From Cardiobacterium valvarum (GTDB lineage Bacteria; Pseudomonadota; Gammaproteobacteria; Cardiobacteriales; Cardiobacteriaceae), in contig NZ_UFUW01000001.1 in NCBI RefSeq assembly GCF_900460955.1, positions 2,588,501 through 2,652,500 on the forward strand: a stretch of 64,000 bases of DNA, given 5' to 3'. Positions 16,453 to 23,639 of this stretch are shown here, in pieces. The notes under the pieces were generated by a model. That model was not told the origin of the DNA and ran no database searches. It worked only from the letters and a program-made list of their open reading frames with translations. Each line of letters opens with the position of its first letter. Positions within the stretch are counted from its first letter, which is position 1. The position numbers and the translations under genes are program-made.

Positions 16453-17094
16453 ATGTCCCGACGCCTGCTCACCTACATCTGTATCGACACCTCCGGCTCC
16501 ATGCGCGGCGAACCGATCGAAGCCGTCAATGCCGGCCTGCACGCCCTGCTCGCCTCGCTGCGGCAAAACCCCTACGCGCTGGAAAGCGTTTACCTCACCA
16601 TCACCACCTTCGACTCCAAAATCAAGGACGTCTTGCCGCTGACCCCGCTGGAGCAAGTGGTGCTGCCGGAAATCGTCTGCCCGGAGAGCGGCGCGACCTT
16701 CCTCGGCGCGGCCCTGGAACACATCGCCCATGCCGTCAAGCGCGACCGCATCATGAGCAGCGGCGCACAAAAAGGTGACTGGCGCCCCATCCTCATCATC
16801 CTCACCGACGGCAAACCGACTGACCTGCTCGCCTACAGCGAAGCCATCCCCGTCATCAAATCGCTGGGCTTCGGCAATATCGTCGCCTGTGCCGCCGGGC
16901 CGAAGGCCGATGCCTCTTACCTGCGGCAACTGACCGACACCGTCGCCTCGCTTGACACTATGGATGCCAGCGCCTTTGCCAAATTCTTCCAGTGGGTCTC
17001 GGCGGCGGTTGCCAGCAGCAGCGTCAGCGTCGGCGCCCCGACGGCGGGCAACGATTTGCCGCCGCCACCGCCGGAAATCAACATCGTCTTGTAA
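16453..17094 (+). CDS. TerY-like von Willebrand factor A domain protein, second copy
   Basis: A 213-residue vWA protein like the one at 15174. The adhesion-site residues are DTSGSMRGEPI, SGATFLGAAL and LTDGKPTD. The C-terminus LPPPPPEINIVL is nearly identical to the first copy, suggesting that this tail is a functional contact rather than a linker. An AGGAACC sequence precedes the ATG. It ends the Ter operon and is followed by a rho-independent terminator. Confidence 0.9.
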   Translation: MSRRLLTYICIDTSGSMRGEPIEAVNAGLHALLASLRQNPYALESVYLTITTFDSKIKDVLPLTPLEQVVLPEIVCPESGATFLGAALEHIAHAVKRDRIMSSGAQKGDWRPILIILTDGKPTDLLAYSEAIPVIKSLGFGNIVACAAGPKADASYLRQLTDTVASLDTMDASAFAKFFQWVSAAVASSSVSVGAPTAGNDLPPPPPEINIVL

Positions 17095-17099
17095 TCAGG

Positions 17100-17123
17100 C
17101 GGCGCCCTTCGGGGCGCTTTTTG
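17100..17123 (+). terminator. rho-independent terminator of the Ter operon
   Basis: GGCGCCC TTCG GGGCGC followed by TTTTT, 6 bp after the stop codon of the last vWA gene. Confidence 0.85.
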
Positions 17124-17295
17124 CAGCGCATTTACGACTGTAACGTAGGGCGGCCACCGCGTGGTCGCAAGAAAAACCCACAGCCGATTCGCCTGGGCTT
17201 TTTTGCGTCCTGCTCACCATTTGTCAGATATGACAAGAAAAACAAATTTATGGCCATAACCCGCGTGGTTGTCGTGAGCAAGATGACGTTACGCC

Positions 17296-17325
17296 ATTGC
17301 AAAAAATGACCGGAGTGCTATGATT
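17296..17325 (+). promoter_or_regulatory. candidate sigma70 promoter for the znuA-like gene
   Basis: TTGCAA followed after about 16 bp by TATGAT, about 30 bp before the ATG at 17353. I see no clear Zur palindrome in the 250 bp upstream, though this was judged by eye. Confidence 0.5.
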
Positions 17326-17352
17326 TTGCACCGCTTAATCACGGAGACCCTC

Positions 17353-18429
17353 ATGCAAAAACTTATCCTCACTACCCTCGTCGCGGTCAGCTGCCAGGCA
17401 CTGGCCGCACCGAAAGTTGTCGCCACCATCAAGCCGGTGCAATCGCTTGCCGCCCAGGTGATGGACGGCATCGCCGAACCGGAACTGCTTATCCGGCAAG
17501 GCTCGCCGCACGGCTATCAGATGAAGCCGTCGGACGCGAAAGCGATCAATCAGGCCGATCTGGTCATCTATGTCAGCCATGAGCTGGAAACCTTCATCCC
17601 GCCGCTTTTGCAGAAAAGCCCGCAGGTGCACAGCATCGAATGGCTGAACCTGCCCAACCTGTATCCACTGCCGACGCGGCACGGCGGCTTGTGGGAAGAA
17701 GGCGGCCATCACCATCATGACGATGACGGCCACGATCACGACCATCATCATGACGGCGATGCGCACGGCCATGATCACGCGCATGACCACGACGGACATG
17801 ACCATGACCATGACCACGACGGACACGACCATGACCACGGCGGCGGACACGACCATGGTCACGCGCATGACCACGACGGACATGACCACGATCACGACGG
17901 CCACCATCACGGCAAATACGACGCCCACCTGTGGCTGAGTACCACGCGCAGCAAGCTGCTGCTTACCGCCATTGCTGACGAACTCGGCAAGATTGACCCC
18001 GATAACGCCGCCAAATACCAGGCAAACGCAGAAAAAAGCCGCGCCGCGCTGGACGCCCTGCATCAGGACCTCAATGGCAAACTCGCGCCGCTGCAAAAAC
18101 GCCCCTTTATGGTCTTCCATGACGCCTACCAATACTTTGAACAGGATTACAAACTAAACGCTGTCGGCACCGTGCGCGTGGATCCCGAACATGAACCCGG
18201 GGCGAAACGTATCGGCGAGTTGCACGAGCAGCTGATGCACAACAAAGTCGTGTGTCTCTTCAGCGAGCCACAATTCCCGGCAAAAATCGTCGATAAGCTG
18301 GCGAAGGAAAGCGGGGTGAAGACTGCCGTGCTGGATCCAGTCGGCGCGGATATTCCCGCCGGTAAGGCGATGTACGCGCAGCTGCTCGGTAATCTTGCGG
18401 ATAATCTCAGCGGCTGCCTCAAGCCCTGA
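17353..18429 (+). CDS. znuA: ZnuA-like zinc ABC transporter substrate-binding protein with a very long His-Asp-rich loop
   Basis: A 358-residue periplasmic protein of the cluster A-I metal-binding family that hands zinc to an ABC importer. The signal peptide is MQKLILTTLVAVSCQALAA. The mature part has KPVQSLAAQVMDG, the metal histidine in GSPHGYQMKPSDA, DAHLWLS, VFHDAYQYFEQDY and a C-terminal DPVGADIP. Between about residues 115 and 195 lies a run of HD, GHDHDH and HAHDHDG units, much longer than the charged loop of E. coli ZnuA. I start at 17353, after GGAGACCCTC. No permease or ATPase gene (znuB, znuC) is adjacent, so partners must be elsewhere. A terminator follows. Confidence 0.9.
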   Translation: MQKLILTTLVAVSCQALAAPKVVATIKPVQSLAAQVMDGIAEPELLIRQGSPHGYQMKPSDAKAINQADLVIYVSHELETFIPPLLQKSPQVHSIEWLNLPNLYPLPTRHGGLWEEGGHHHHDDDGHDHDHHHDGDAHGHDHAHDHDGHDHDHDHDGHDHDHGGGHDHGHAHDHDGHDHDHDGHHHGKYDAHLWLSTTRSKLLLTAIADELGKIDPDNAAKYQANAEKSRAALDALHQDLNGKLAPLQKRPFMVFHDAYQYFEQDYKLNAVGTVRVDPEHEPGAKRIGELHEQLMHNKVVCLFSEPQFPAKIVDKLAKESGVKTAVLDPVGADIPAGKAMYAQLLGNLADNLSGCLKP

Positions 18430-18442
18430 TTTCTCCCCGCCG

Positions 18443-18468
18443 AACCCCGCCACCGAGCGGGGTTTTTT
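18443..18468 (+). terminator. rho-independent terminator after znuA
   Basis: AACCCCGC, loop CACCGA, GCGGGGTTTTTT starting 14 bp after the stop. Confidence 0.9.
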
Positions 18469-18500
18469 CTTGTTCGTTCATGCACGACCCAAAACCGTCA

Positions 18501-18540
18501 TCCCGCTTGACGGGGCCAGTAATGACGCCGCTTGGCGGAC
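18501..18540. repeat. dispersed CCGCTTG(A/G)CG repeats
   Basis: TCCCGCTTGACGGGGCCAGT then AATGACGCCGCTTGGCGGAC, two units of the 25-bp family between znuA and ampD. Confidence 0.8.
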
Positions 18541-18567
18541 GCTCAAATATAGAAATGCGCACAAAGA

Positions 18568-18625
18568 ATCCCTTCTCCCGCTTGCGGGGGAAGGTGCCGC
18601 GCAGCGGCGGATGGGGGGAAGGTAT
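18568..18625. repeat. second dispersed hairpin type (CCCTTCTCCCGCTTGCGGGGGAAGG)
   Basis: AATCCCTTCTCCCGCTTGCG with its complement GGGGGAAGG forms a stem. Similar blocks occur at 33787-33840, 20111-20145, 13238-13285 and 21060-21092. Confidence 0.6.
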
Positions 18626-18644
18626 GCGGTAAACCCAGAATTTA

Positions 18645-18712
18645 TCCCGCTTGACACGAGCCCAATATTTATCCCGCTTGACAGGGCCAGTATTCACGCC
18701 GCTTGGCGGCTC
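18645..18712. repeat. dispersed CCGCTTG(A/G)CG repeats, three units abutting ampD
   Basis: Three consecutive copies (TTTATCCCGCTTGACACGAG..., TTTATCCCGCTTGACAGGGC..., TTCACGCCGCTTGGCGGCTC) end exactly at the ampD stop codon. Confidence 0.85.
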
Positions 18713-19274
18713 AATGGTGTGCAGCTTCCAGGCAGCGCCGGTAGTAATGCCAGTTAAAAGCGGGGCCGGGATCGGTTTTGCGGCTTGGCGCGATGTCGCT
18801 GTGGCCGGTGATGCGCGTCGCGTTGATGCGCGGATGGCGCGTCATGATGGCGCGGCTGAGGGCGGTGAGCGCCTGGTATTGGCGCTGGGTGTAGGGATGA
18901 TGATCGCTGCCGTTCAGTTCGATACCGATGCTGTAATCGTTGCAGTTGGCGCGGCCGTGGTAGCTGGATTCGCCCGCGTGCCAGGCGCGGGCGGTGGTGG
19001 GGACGTATTGCTGGATATGGCCGTCGCGCAGGATGAGGAAGTGCGCGGCGACACGCAGGTCGGCGATGCTATCGAGGTAGGGATGTTCGTGGCGTCTCGC
19101 GGGCAGGCTGCCGCAGAAGAGGTCGCTGATGTAGTGGTCGCCGTATTCGTCAGGTGGCAGGCTGATGTTGTGGATGACGAGGAGGCTGATGTCGTCCGCG
19201 TCGGGACGTTCGTTGTGATGCGGGCTGGGGTGACGGCTGGCAGAGTCCAGCCAGCCGCTGGCGTCAATGTGCAT
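18711..19274 (-). CDS. ampD: 1,6-anhydro-N-acetylmuramyl-L-alanine amidase AmpD
   Basis: Cytoplasmic zinc amidase of peptidoglycan recycling; it cleaves anhydroMurNAc from the stem peptide and in many species keeps AmpC beta-lactamase off. The 187 residues match the family. Visible features are LLVIHNISLP with the first zinc His, AAHFLILRDGHIQQYVPT, RAWHAGES, NDYSIGIELNG, and TGHSDIAPSRKTDPGPAFNW with the second His and the zinc Asp. Its ATG abuts the tatC stop, so it is cotranscribed with the tat genes, an unusual pairing. Repeats abut its stop. Confidence 0.93.
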   Translation of the reverse strand: MHIDASGWLDSASRHPSPHHNERPDADDISLLVIHNISLPPDEYGDHYISDLFCGSLPARRHEHPYLDSIADLRVAAHFLILRDGHIQQYVPTTARAWHAGESSYHGRANCNDYSIGIELNGSDHHPYTQRQYQALTALSRAIMTRHPRINATRITGHSDIAPSRKTDPGPAFNWHYYRRCLEAAHH

Positions 19275-20057
19275 TCAGGGTCTCGTGGCAGGCGGCGGGG
19301 GGTTATCCGCTTCGCGTGCGGCGAGGAGGCGTTTGCCGATGTAGAGGCCCGCTTCGAAGAGGAGCAGCATCGGCACGGCGAGCAGGGTTTGCGAGATGGC
19401 GTCCGGCGGGGTGAGCAGCATGCCGATGGTGAAGGTGGCAAGGATGACGTAGGCACGTTTTTTCGCGAGTGTCTCGGGCCGGACGATACCGAGCATGAGG
19501 CAGATGACGGTCGCCACCGGCACTTCGAAGGCGGCGCCGAAGGCGATGAACATGGTCAGGCTGAGCGACATGTACTGGGTGATGTCCGGTTTGTATTCGA
19601 CACCTTTGAGTTCGATGCCGGCGAGGAAGCTGAAGAGGATGGGCAGGATGATGAAGTAGGCAAACAGCACGCCGGTGTAGAAGAGGAGGGTGGAGGAGAT
19701 GAGGATGGGGCGGACGAGGCGTTTTTCGTGGCGGTACATGCCCGGTGCGACGAAGGCCCAGATTTGGTAGAGGATCCACGGGATGGTCAGCAGGCAGGCG
19801 AGGAAGAGGCAGACTTTCACCGGCGTGAGGAAGATGTCGATGCCGTCGTAGGCGAGCATGCTCTGCCCCGGCAGGAGGCTGCCAAGCACAGGCAGGGCGA
19901 ATGTTTCGTAAACGCGGTTGCGGAAGGGCAGGAGCAGGACGAAGACGCCGGCAACGGCGTAGATGATGCGCAGCAGACGGGTACGCAGTTCGATGAGGTG
20001 CTCAACGATGGGCATTTCTTTGTCGTCGCTTTGCGGTGGGGTGTCGTGGTCGGTCAT
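19275..20057 (-). CDS. tatC: Sec-independent (Tat) translocase subunit TatC
   Basis: A 260-residue inner-membrane protein with six membrane segments that binds twin-arginine signal peptides with TatB. Features are the N-terminal MPIVEHLIELRTRLLRIIYA, the first periplasmic loop, YQIWAFVAPGMYRHEKR, and FGAAFEVPVATVICLMLGIV. I start at the ATG at 20057; the frame is open further upstream, but that stretch is repeat DNA. It is separated from tatB by about 270 bp rich in dispersed repeats, so tat mRNA may be processed or weakened there. It is followed directly by ampD. Confidence 0.95.
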   Translation of the reverse strand: MTDHDTPPQSDDKEMPIVEHLIELRTRLLRIIYAVAGVFVLLLPFRNRVYETFALPVLGSLLPGQSMLAYDGIDIFLTPVKVCLFLACLLTIPWILYQIWAFVAPGMYRHEKRLVRPILISSTLLFYTGVLFAYFIILPILFSFLAGIELKGVEYKPDITQYMSLSLTMFIAFGAAFEVPVATVICLMLGIVRPETLAKKRAYVILATFTIGMLLTPPDAISQTLLAVPMLLLFEAGLYIGKRLLAAREADNPPPPATRP

Positions 20058-20176
20058 GGTGGTCAGATGGTCTTGTTTGTTAACAATGCGGTGGTTTGGG
20101 CGGGTTGAGAGGAATTCCCTCCTTCGCTTGCGCGGGAGAGGGATTTTAGTTGTGCGGGCGGGAAAGGCTGTAATTC

Positions 20177-20240
20177 TCCCGCTTGGTGGGTTCAGTATTG
20201 GCGCTGCCTGGCGAGGATAGTGTTTACGCCGCCTAGCGGA
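20177..20240. repeat. dispersed CCGCTTGG/CGCCTAGCGG repeats between tatB and tatC
   Basis: CTCCCGCTTGGTGGGTTCAG, then GCGCTGCCTGGCGAGGATAG and TGTTTACGCCGCCTAGCGGA, are degenerate units of the 25-bp family. Confidence 0.65.
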
Positions 20241-20284
20241 CATCCGCGTGGGCAGCAAGTTACCCACCCTACGTGAACCCGGTA

Positions 20285-20362
20285 TTTACACCGCTTGGTG
20301 CCTGCGTGGGCAATTCATGTCACCTTATGATGGCTTGACGGCTGTCCCGCTTGGCGAGGTAT
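20285..20362. repeat. dispersed repeat overlapping the 3' end of tatB
   Basis: TTTACACCGCTTGGTGCC at 20285, then GGCTTGACGGCTGTCCCGCT and TGGCGAGG at 20332-20359. The latter is inside tatB and encodes its C-terminal PSGTAVKPS. Confidence 0.75.
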
Positions 20363-20777
20363 TTTCTGTGTTTGTGGTGTCGTCGTCGGCGGGTGAGGTT
20401 TGTTCTGTGCCAGCAGTGGGCGGTTCGATACCGGTGTCGGCTTCGGCACTGGCGTCTTCCGGGGTGTAGCCGTCGTAGGCGTGTTCGAGGTCTTCTTTGA
20501 TGCTTGTGCCGAGATCGCGCGCTTCTTTGTCGAGGTTCATCACGCCGTCGTTAAGTTTTTTGATGTGTTCGCGCATGTCGGCTTCGTGCAGGATTTTGCG
20601 CATGTCGTCAAGGTCAAGTTCGCGCTCGATGTCGGCACGCACGTCGCTGAAGCCACGGCGGATTTTGCGGATGAAGATGAGCGCGCTGCGCACGACTTCC
20701 GGCAGGCGTTCGGGGCCGATGACGACGATGCCGATGACGCCGATGACGACGAGTTCCCAGAATCCGATGTCAAACAC
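20325..20777 (-). CDS. tatB: Sec-independent (Tat) translocase subunit TatB
   Basis: A 150-residue protein with one N-terminal membrane helix (FWELVVIGVIGIVVIGPERLP), then the amphipathic helix VVRSALIFIRKIRRGFSDVRADIERELDLDDM, split here by me as one segment of roughly residues 28-60, and a long acidic, disordered tail. It partners with TatC in binding twin-arginine signal peptides. It starts 9 bp after the tatA stop. The last ten or so codons are made of a dispersed intergenic repeat, so the original stop codon may have been lost by repeat insertion. Confidence 0.93.
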   Translation of the reverse strand: MFDIGFWELVVIGVIGIVVIGPERLPEVVRSALIFIRKIRRGFSDVRADIERELDLDDMRKILHEADMREHIKKLNDGVMNLDKEARDLGTSIKEDLEHAYDGYTPEDASAEADTGIEPPTAGTEQTSPADDDTTNTENTSPSGTAVKPS

Positions 20778-20786
20778 GGGGCCGCC

Positions 20787-21023
20787 TTAGTGGGTTTTTT
20801 CTTCGTCACGGCGCGCTTCGCCTTCGATGATGCGGCTGTCGGCGGCGGTTTTTTCTGCCTGGTGTTCGAGTTTGTCGGCGGGTTTTTCGTCTTCTTTCAT
20901 GGCGTTTTTGAAGCCTTTGATGGCTTGGCCAAGGTCAGAGCCGACGCCACCGAGTTTTTTGGTGCCGAAGATGGCGATGACGATGATGAGGACGATGAGT
21001 AGTTGGATCGGGCTGATTCCCAT
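20787..21023 (-). CDS. tatA: Sec-independent (Tat) translocase subunit TatA
   Basis: A 78-residue protein, the pore-forming subunit of the twin-arginine pathway. It has one membrane helix ([16 protein letters not shown]), the FGTKKL hinge, the amphipathic helix [15 protein letters not shown] and a charged tail. AGGAGCACCC precedes the ATG. It is first in the minus-strand order tatA-tatB-tatC-ampD. Upstream lies the end of pta with a hairpin between. Confidence 0.95.
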   Translation of the reverse strand: MGISPIQLLIVLIIVIAIFGTKKLGGVGSDLGQAIKGFKNAMKEDEKPADKLEHQAEKTAADSRIIEGEARRDEEKTH

Positions 21024-21059
21024 TGGGTGCTCCTGGTTTGGGGTCTGGGGATATGGTCA

Positions 21060-21092
21060 GCCCCTCACCCGCAAGCGGGCAAGGGGCTTTGT
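21060..21092. terminator. hairpin after pta, probable terminator
   Basis: AGCCCCT CACCCGCAAGCGGGCA AGGGGCT. It is an imperfect long stem just downstream of the pta stop on the minus strand. It also belongs to the second dispersed hairpin family (see 18568). Confidence 0.6.
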
Positions 21093-21099
21093 TTGCCGT

Positions 21100-23175
21100 T
21101 TAGCTGTGGGCGGCCTGTACGGCGGTGATGGCGATGGTATAGACGATGTCGTCCACCAGCGCGCCGCGTGAGAGGTCGTTCACGGGTTTGCGCATGCCTT
21201 GCAGGACGGGGCCCATCGAGATGGCGTTTGCCGAACGCTGCACGGCTTTGTAGGTGGTGTTGCCGGTGTTGAGGTCGGGGAAGATGAAGACGCTCGCTTG
21301 TCCGGCGACGGGGCTGTTCGGCGCTTTTTGTTTGCCGACGGACTCGACGGCGGCGGCGTCGTATTGCAGCGGGCCGTCCACGAGGATGTCCGGACGCAGT
21401 TCGCGCACTTTGGCGGTCGCTTCTTTGACTTTTTCGACGTCTGCGCCGCTGCCGGAGGTGCCGGTCGAGTAGGAGATCATCGCCACGCGCGGCTCAATGC
21501 CGAAGGCTTTGGCGCTGTCGTTGGACTGGATGGCGATTTGTGCGAGGTCATCGGCACTGGGGTTGGGCACGATGGCGCAGTCGCCATAGACGAGGACTTG
21601 ATCCGGCAGGCACATGAAGAAGACGGAGGAGACCATGCTGGCGCCCGGCGCGGTTTTGATGATTTGCAGCGGCGGGCGGATGGTGTTGGCGGTGGTGTGC
21701 ACGGCACCGGAGACGAGGCCGTCCACTTCACCGGCTTCGAGCATCATCGTGCCGAGCATGACGCCGTCGGCCAGCGCGTCGCGCGCCTGGTCTTCGGTCA
21801 TGCCTTTGGCTTTGCGCAGTTCAACGAGACGAGCAACGTATTTTTCACGTACGGCGTCGGGATCGATGATCTGGATGTTGTTTCCGAGGGTAACGCCCTG
21901 TTGGGTGGCAACGGCGCGGATGCTGTCCGGTTTGGCGAGCAGGACGCAGCGCGCCATGCCGCGTTCGGCGCAGATGCTGGCGGCGACCACGGTGCGCGGT
22001 TCGTCACCTTCGGGCAGGACGATGGTTTTTTGCGCGGCGATGGCACGCTGCACGATTTGGTAGCGGAAGGCGGCGGGCGAGAGGCTGACCGCGCGCGCGG
22101 TGCTGAGGTAGCCGTCGATCCAGTCGTCTTTGATACTGTCGGCGATGTACTCTTTGGTGTCGCGGATGCGCTGTTCGTCGTCAACGGGGATGTAGCGGTT
22201 GAATTTTTCGATGAGTTTGCTGATTTCCCAGCTGCTGGTTTCGAGGTGCAGCACCGGCAGGCGTGCTTCTTCGAGCAGCGGTTTGCACAGTTTCATGACG
22301 ACATCGGAAGCAGGCAGCGGCCCGGTCAGCACGAGGCAGGCAAGGTGGTTGCCCGCTTTGGCGCTGATGGTGGTTGCCATCAGGGCGTCGTCGCGATCCG
22401 CCGACAGGAAGATGCAGTTGCCGGGTTGCAGGAAGTCAGCAGCATTCGCCGGGGTGCGCGCAAAGAGGACGTAGTCATGGATGCGGCGGGTAGCGCTTTC
22501 GCCTTCGAGCAGGATGCTCGCGCCGAGGTGTTGTTGCAGGTCGCTGACGCGCGGCGCACCGAGTTCGGGTTTGCTGGTGATGGTGCCGAGCAGGCGGTAT
22601 TTGTCGCCGAGCGTGCTGGTGGCAATATCGGCGGCGCTGAGCGCGCCTGCGGCATTGATGTGGTTGATGATGACGCCAAGCAGCTGGTTCTTGCCGATGT
22701 TGCCGGCGGCGTAGTCGAGCTGGTTTTCCAGGCGGGCGATGCTGCTGGTGCGCGCATCGGCAAGGAGGATGACGTCGGCATTGAGCGCACGGGCGATTTG
22801 CCGGTTCACTTCGTTGGCGTAGGGCACGTTGGCGGTTTCCAGCAGGCCTTCCATGACGACGACATCGGCGTCACCCTTCGCGGCTTCGAAATTCTGGATG
22901 ACGGTTTCCATCAGTTCGTCGAGGTTGCCCGCATCCAGCGCCTGCTGCACGGTTTCGGGGCGGATGGTGAGGCTGTCGTCGGCAGTGGTGCGCGCGGAAT
23001 GGCGCAGAACGCTGCGGCTGTGGTCGATTTCCTGCCCTTCGACGTCGTACTGGATGACGGGTTTGTGGAAGCCGGCTTTGATGCCCTTGCGGTCAAGGGC
23101 GTGGTAGAGTCCGAGGACGGCGGAAGTCAGGCCGATGCCCTGACGGGTGGCAACGACCAAGATTGTTTTTGCCAT
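21100..23175 (-). CDS. pta: phosphate acetyltransferase (long, multidomain form)
   Basis: Interconverts acetyl-CoA and acetyl phosphate; with AckA it makes acetate and ATP. The 691 residues are of the long Pta class: an N-terminal P-loop-like dethiobiotin-synthetase-type domain (TILVVATRQGIGLTSAVLG), a middle DRTGG domain, and a C-terminal PTA_PTB catalytic domain from about residue 370 (VLPEGDEPRTVVAA, SGAVHTTANTIRPPLQIIKT, SYSTGTSGSG). I start at the MAKTIL codon at 23175, after AAGAGA. It is the last gene of ackA - small membrane protein - pta. Confidence 0.96.
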   Translation of the reverse strand: MAKTILVVATRQGIGLTSAVLGLYHALDRKGIKAGFHKPVIQYDVEGQEIDHSRSVLRHSARTTADDSLTIRPETVQQALDAGNLDELMETVIQNFEAAKGDADVVVMEGLLETANVPYANEVNRQIARALNADVILLADARTSSIARLENQLDYAAGNIGKNQLLGVIINHINAAGALSAADIATSTLGDKYRLLGTITSKPELGAPRVSDLQQHLGASILLEGESATRRIHDYVLFARTPANAADFLQPGNCIFLSADRDDALMATTISAKAGNHLACLVLTGPLPASDVVMKLCKPLLEEARLPVLHLETSSWEISKLIEKFNRYIPVDDEQRIRDTKEYIADSIKDDWIDGYLSTARAVSLSPAAFRYQIVQRAIAAQKTIVLPEGDEPRTVVAASICAERGMARCVLLAKPDSIRAVATQQGVTLGNNIQIIDPDAVREKYVARLVELRKAKGMTEDQARDALADGVMLGTMMLEAGEVDGLVSGAVHTTANTIRPPLQIIKTAPGASMVSSVFFMCLPDQVLVYGDCAIVPNPSADDLAQIAIQSNDSAKAFGIEPRVAMISYSTGTSGSGADVEKVKEATAKVRELRPDILVDGPLQYDAAAVESVGKQKAPNSPVAGQASVFIFPDLNTGNTTYKAVQRSANAISMGPVLQGMRKPVNDLSRGALVDDIVYTIAITAVQAAHS

Positions 23176-23262
23176 GATTAAATCTCTTACTTTAAAGACT
23201 ATCAATTATCTTTGAATGCACTATAAGCTTTTGAAAATTTATTTTTCAGCCTTTCCGCTTTG

Positions 23263-23598
23263 TCAGCAAAATAAGATTCCAATGCCTCTTCCCCCCCCCT
23301 CGGCAAGTTTTTTTTCCATTCTTTTTCTTAAATAGAATTGCATTATTGCAGTACCGACAATACCTATTACAAAAGCAATTAGATAACCAAATGAAGATGA
23401 ACCCCCAGAAGAAATTCCATAATGTGTTGTTGGCATTTCAAAGTTATCAGCAACTTGAAGTTCGGAATCTTTGATTAATTCATCGTACATTTTTTCATTA
23501 ACGCAAGGCAGAATGACTTTATTCTTTTCAAGGATTTGATTTGAACAGATGTACGTTGTGCCATTGTGGGCTACGGTAAAGGCAATTTCTCTAGCCAT
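23263..23598 (-). CDS. unknown small membrane protein with a 9-G tract, between ackA and pta
   Basis: A 111-residue protein I do not recognise. Residues 1-65 are polar with two Cys residues in YICSNQ and LPCVNE. Next come a GISSGGSSS linker, one membrane segment (YLIAFVIGIVGTAIMQFYL), then RKRMEKKLAE. After that a run of nine G (23299-23291) is read as GGG and the frame ends 9 codons later in RGIGILFC. With eight G the frame would continue 29 codons as EEALESYFADK... to a stop at 23202, 26 bp before pta, ending in a charged helical tail. So this reading may be the switched-off or shortened form. The gene is AT-rich compared with its neighbours. Function unknown. Confidence 0.6.
   Translation of the reverse strand: MAREIAFTVAHNGTTYICSNQILEKNKVILPCVNEKMYDELIKDSELQVADNFEMPTTHYGISSGGSSSFGYLIAFVIGIVGTAIMQFYLRKRMEKKLAEGGGRGIGILFC
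23291..23299. repeat. homopolymeric C9/G9 tract inside a coding region
   Basis: Nine consecutive C on the plus strand, read as G on the coding strand. It is a potential slipped-strand phase-variation site (see the gene at 23263-23598). Confidence 0.9.
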
Positions 23599-23639
23599 AA
23601 TTAAATTTCCTTTTAAGGTTTAGTGAATGAAACTTGGTT

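Noticed and set aside
14541..17094. Full tellurite-resistance operon (terZABCDE)
   Set aside because: Only TerD-type and vWA genes are present; TerA, TerB and TerC were looked for in the window and not seen.
21199..23181. 660-codon frame antisense to pta
   Set aside because: Antisense shadow of a conserved enzyme in high-GC DNA; no ribosome site or motifs.
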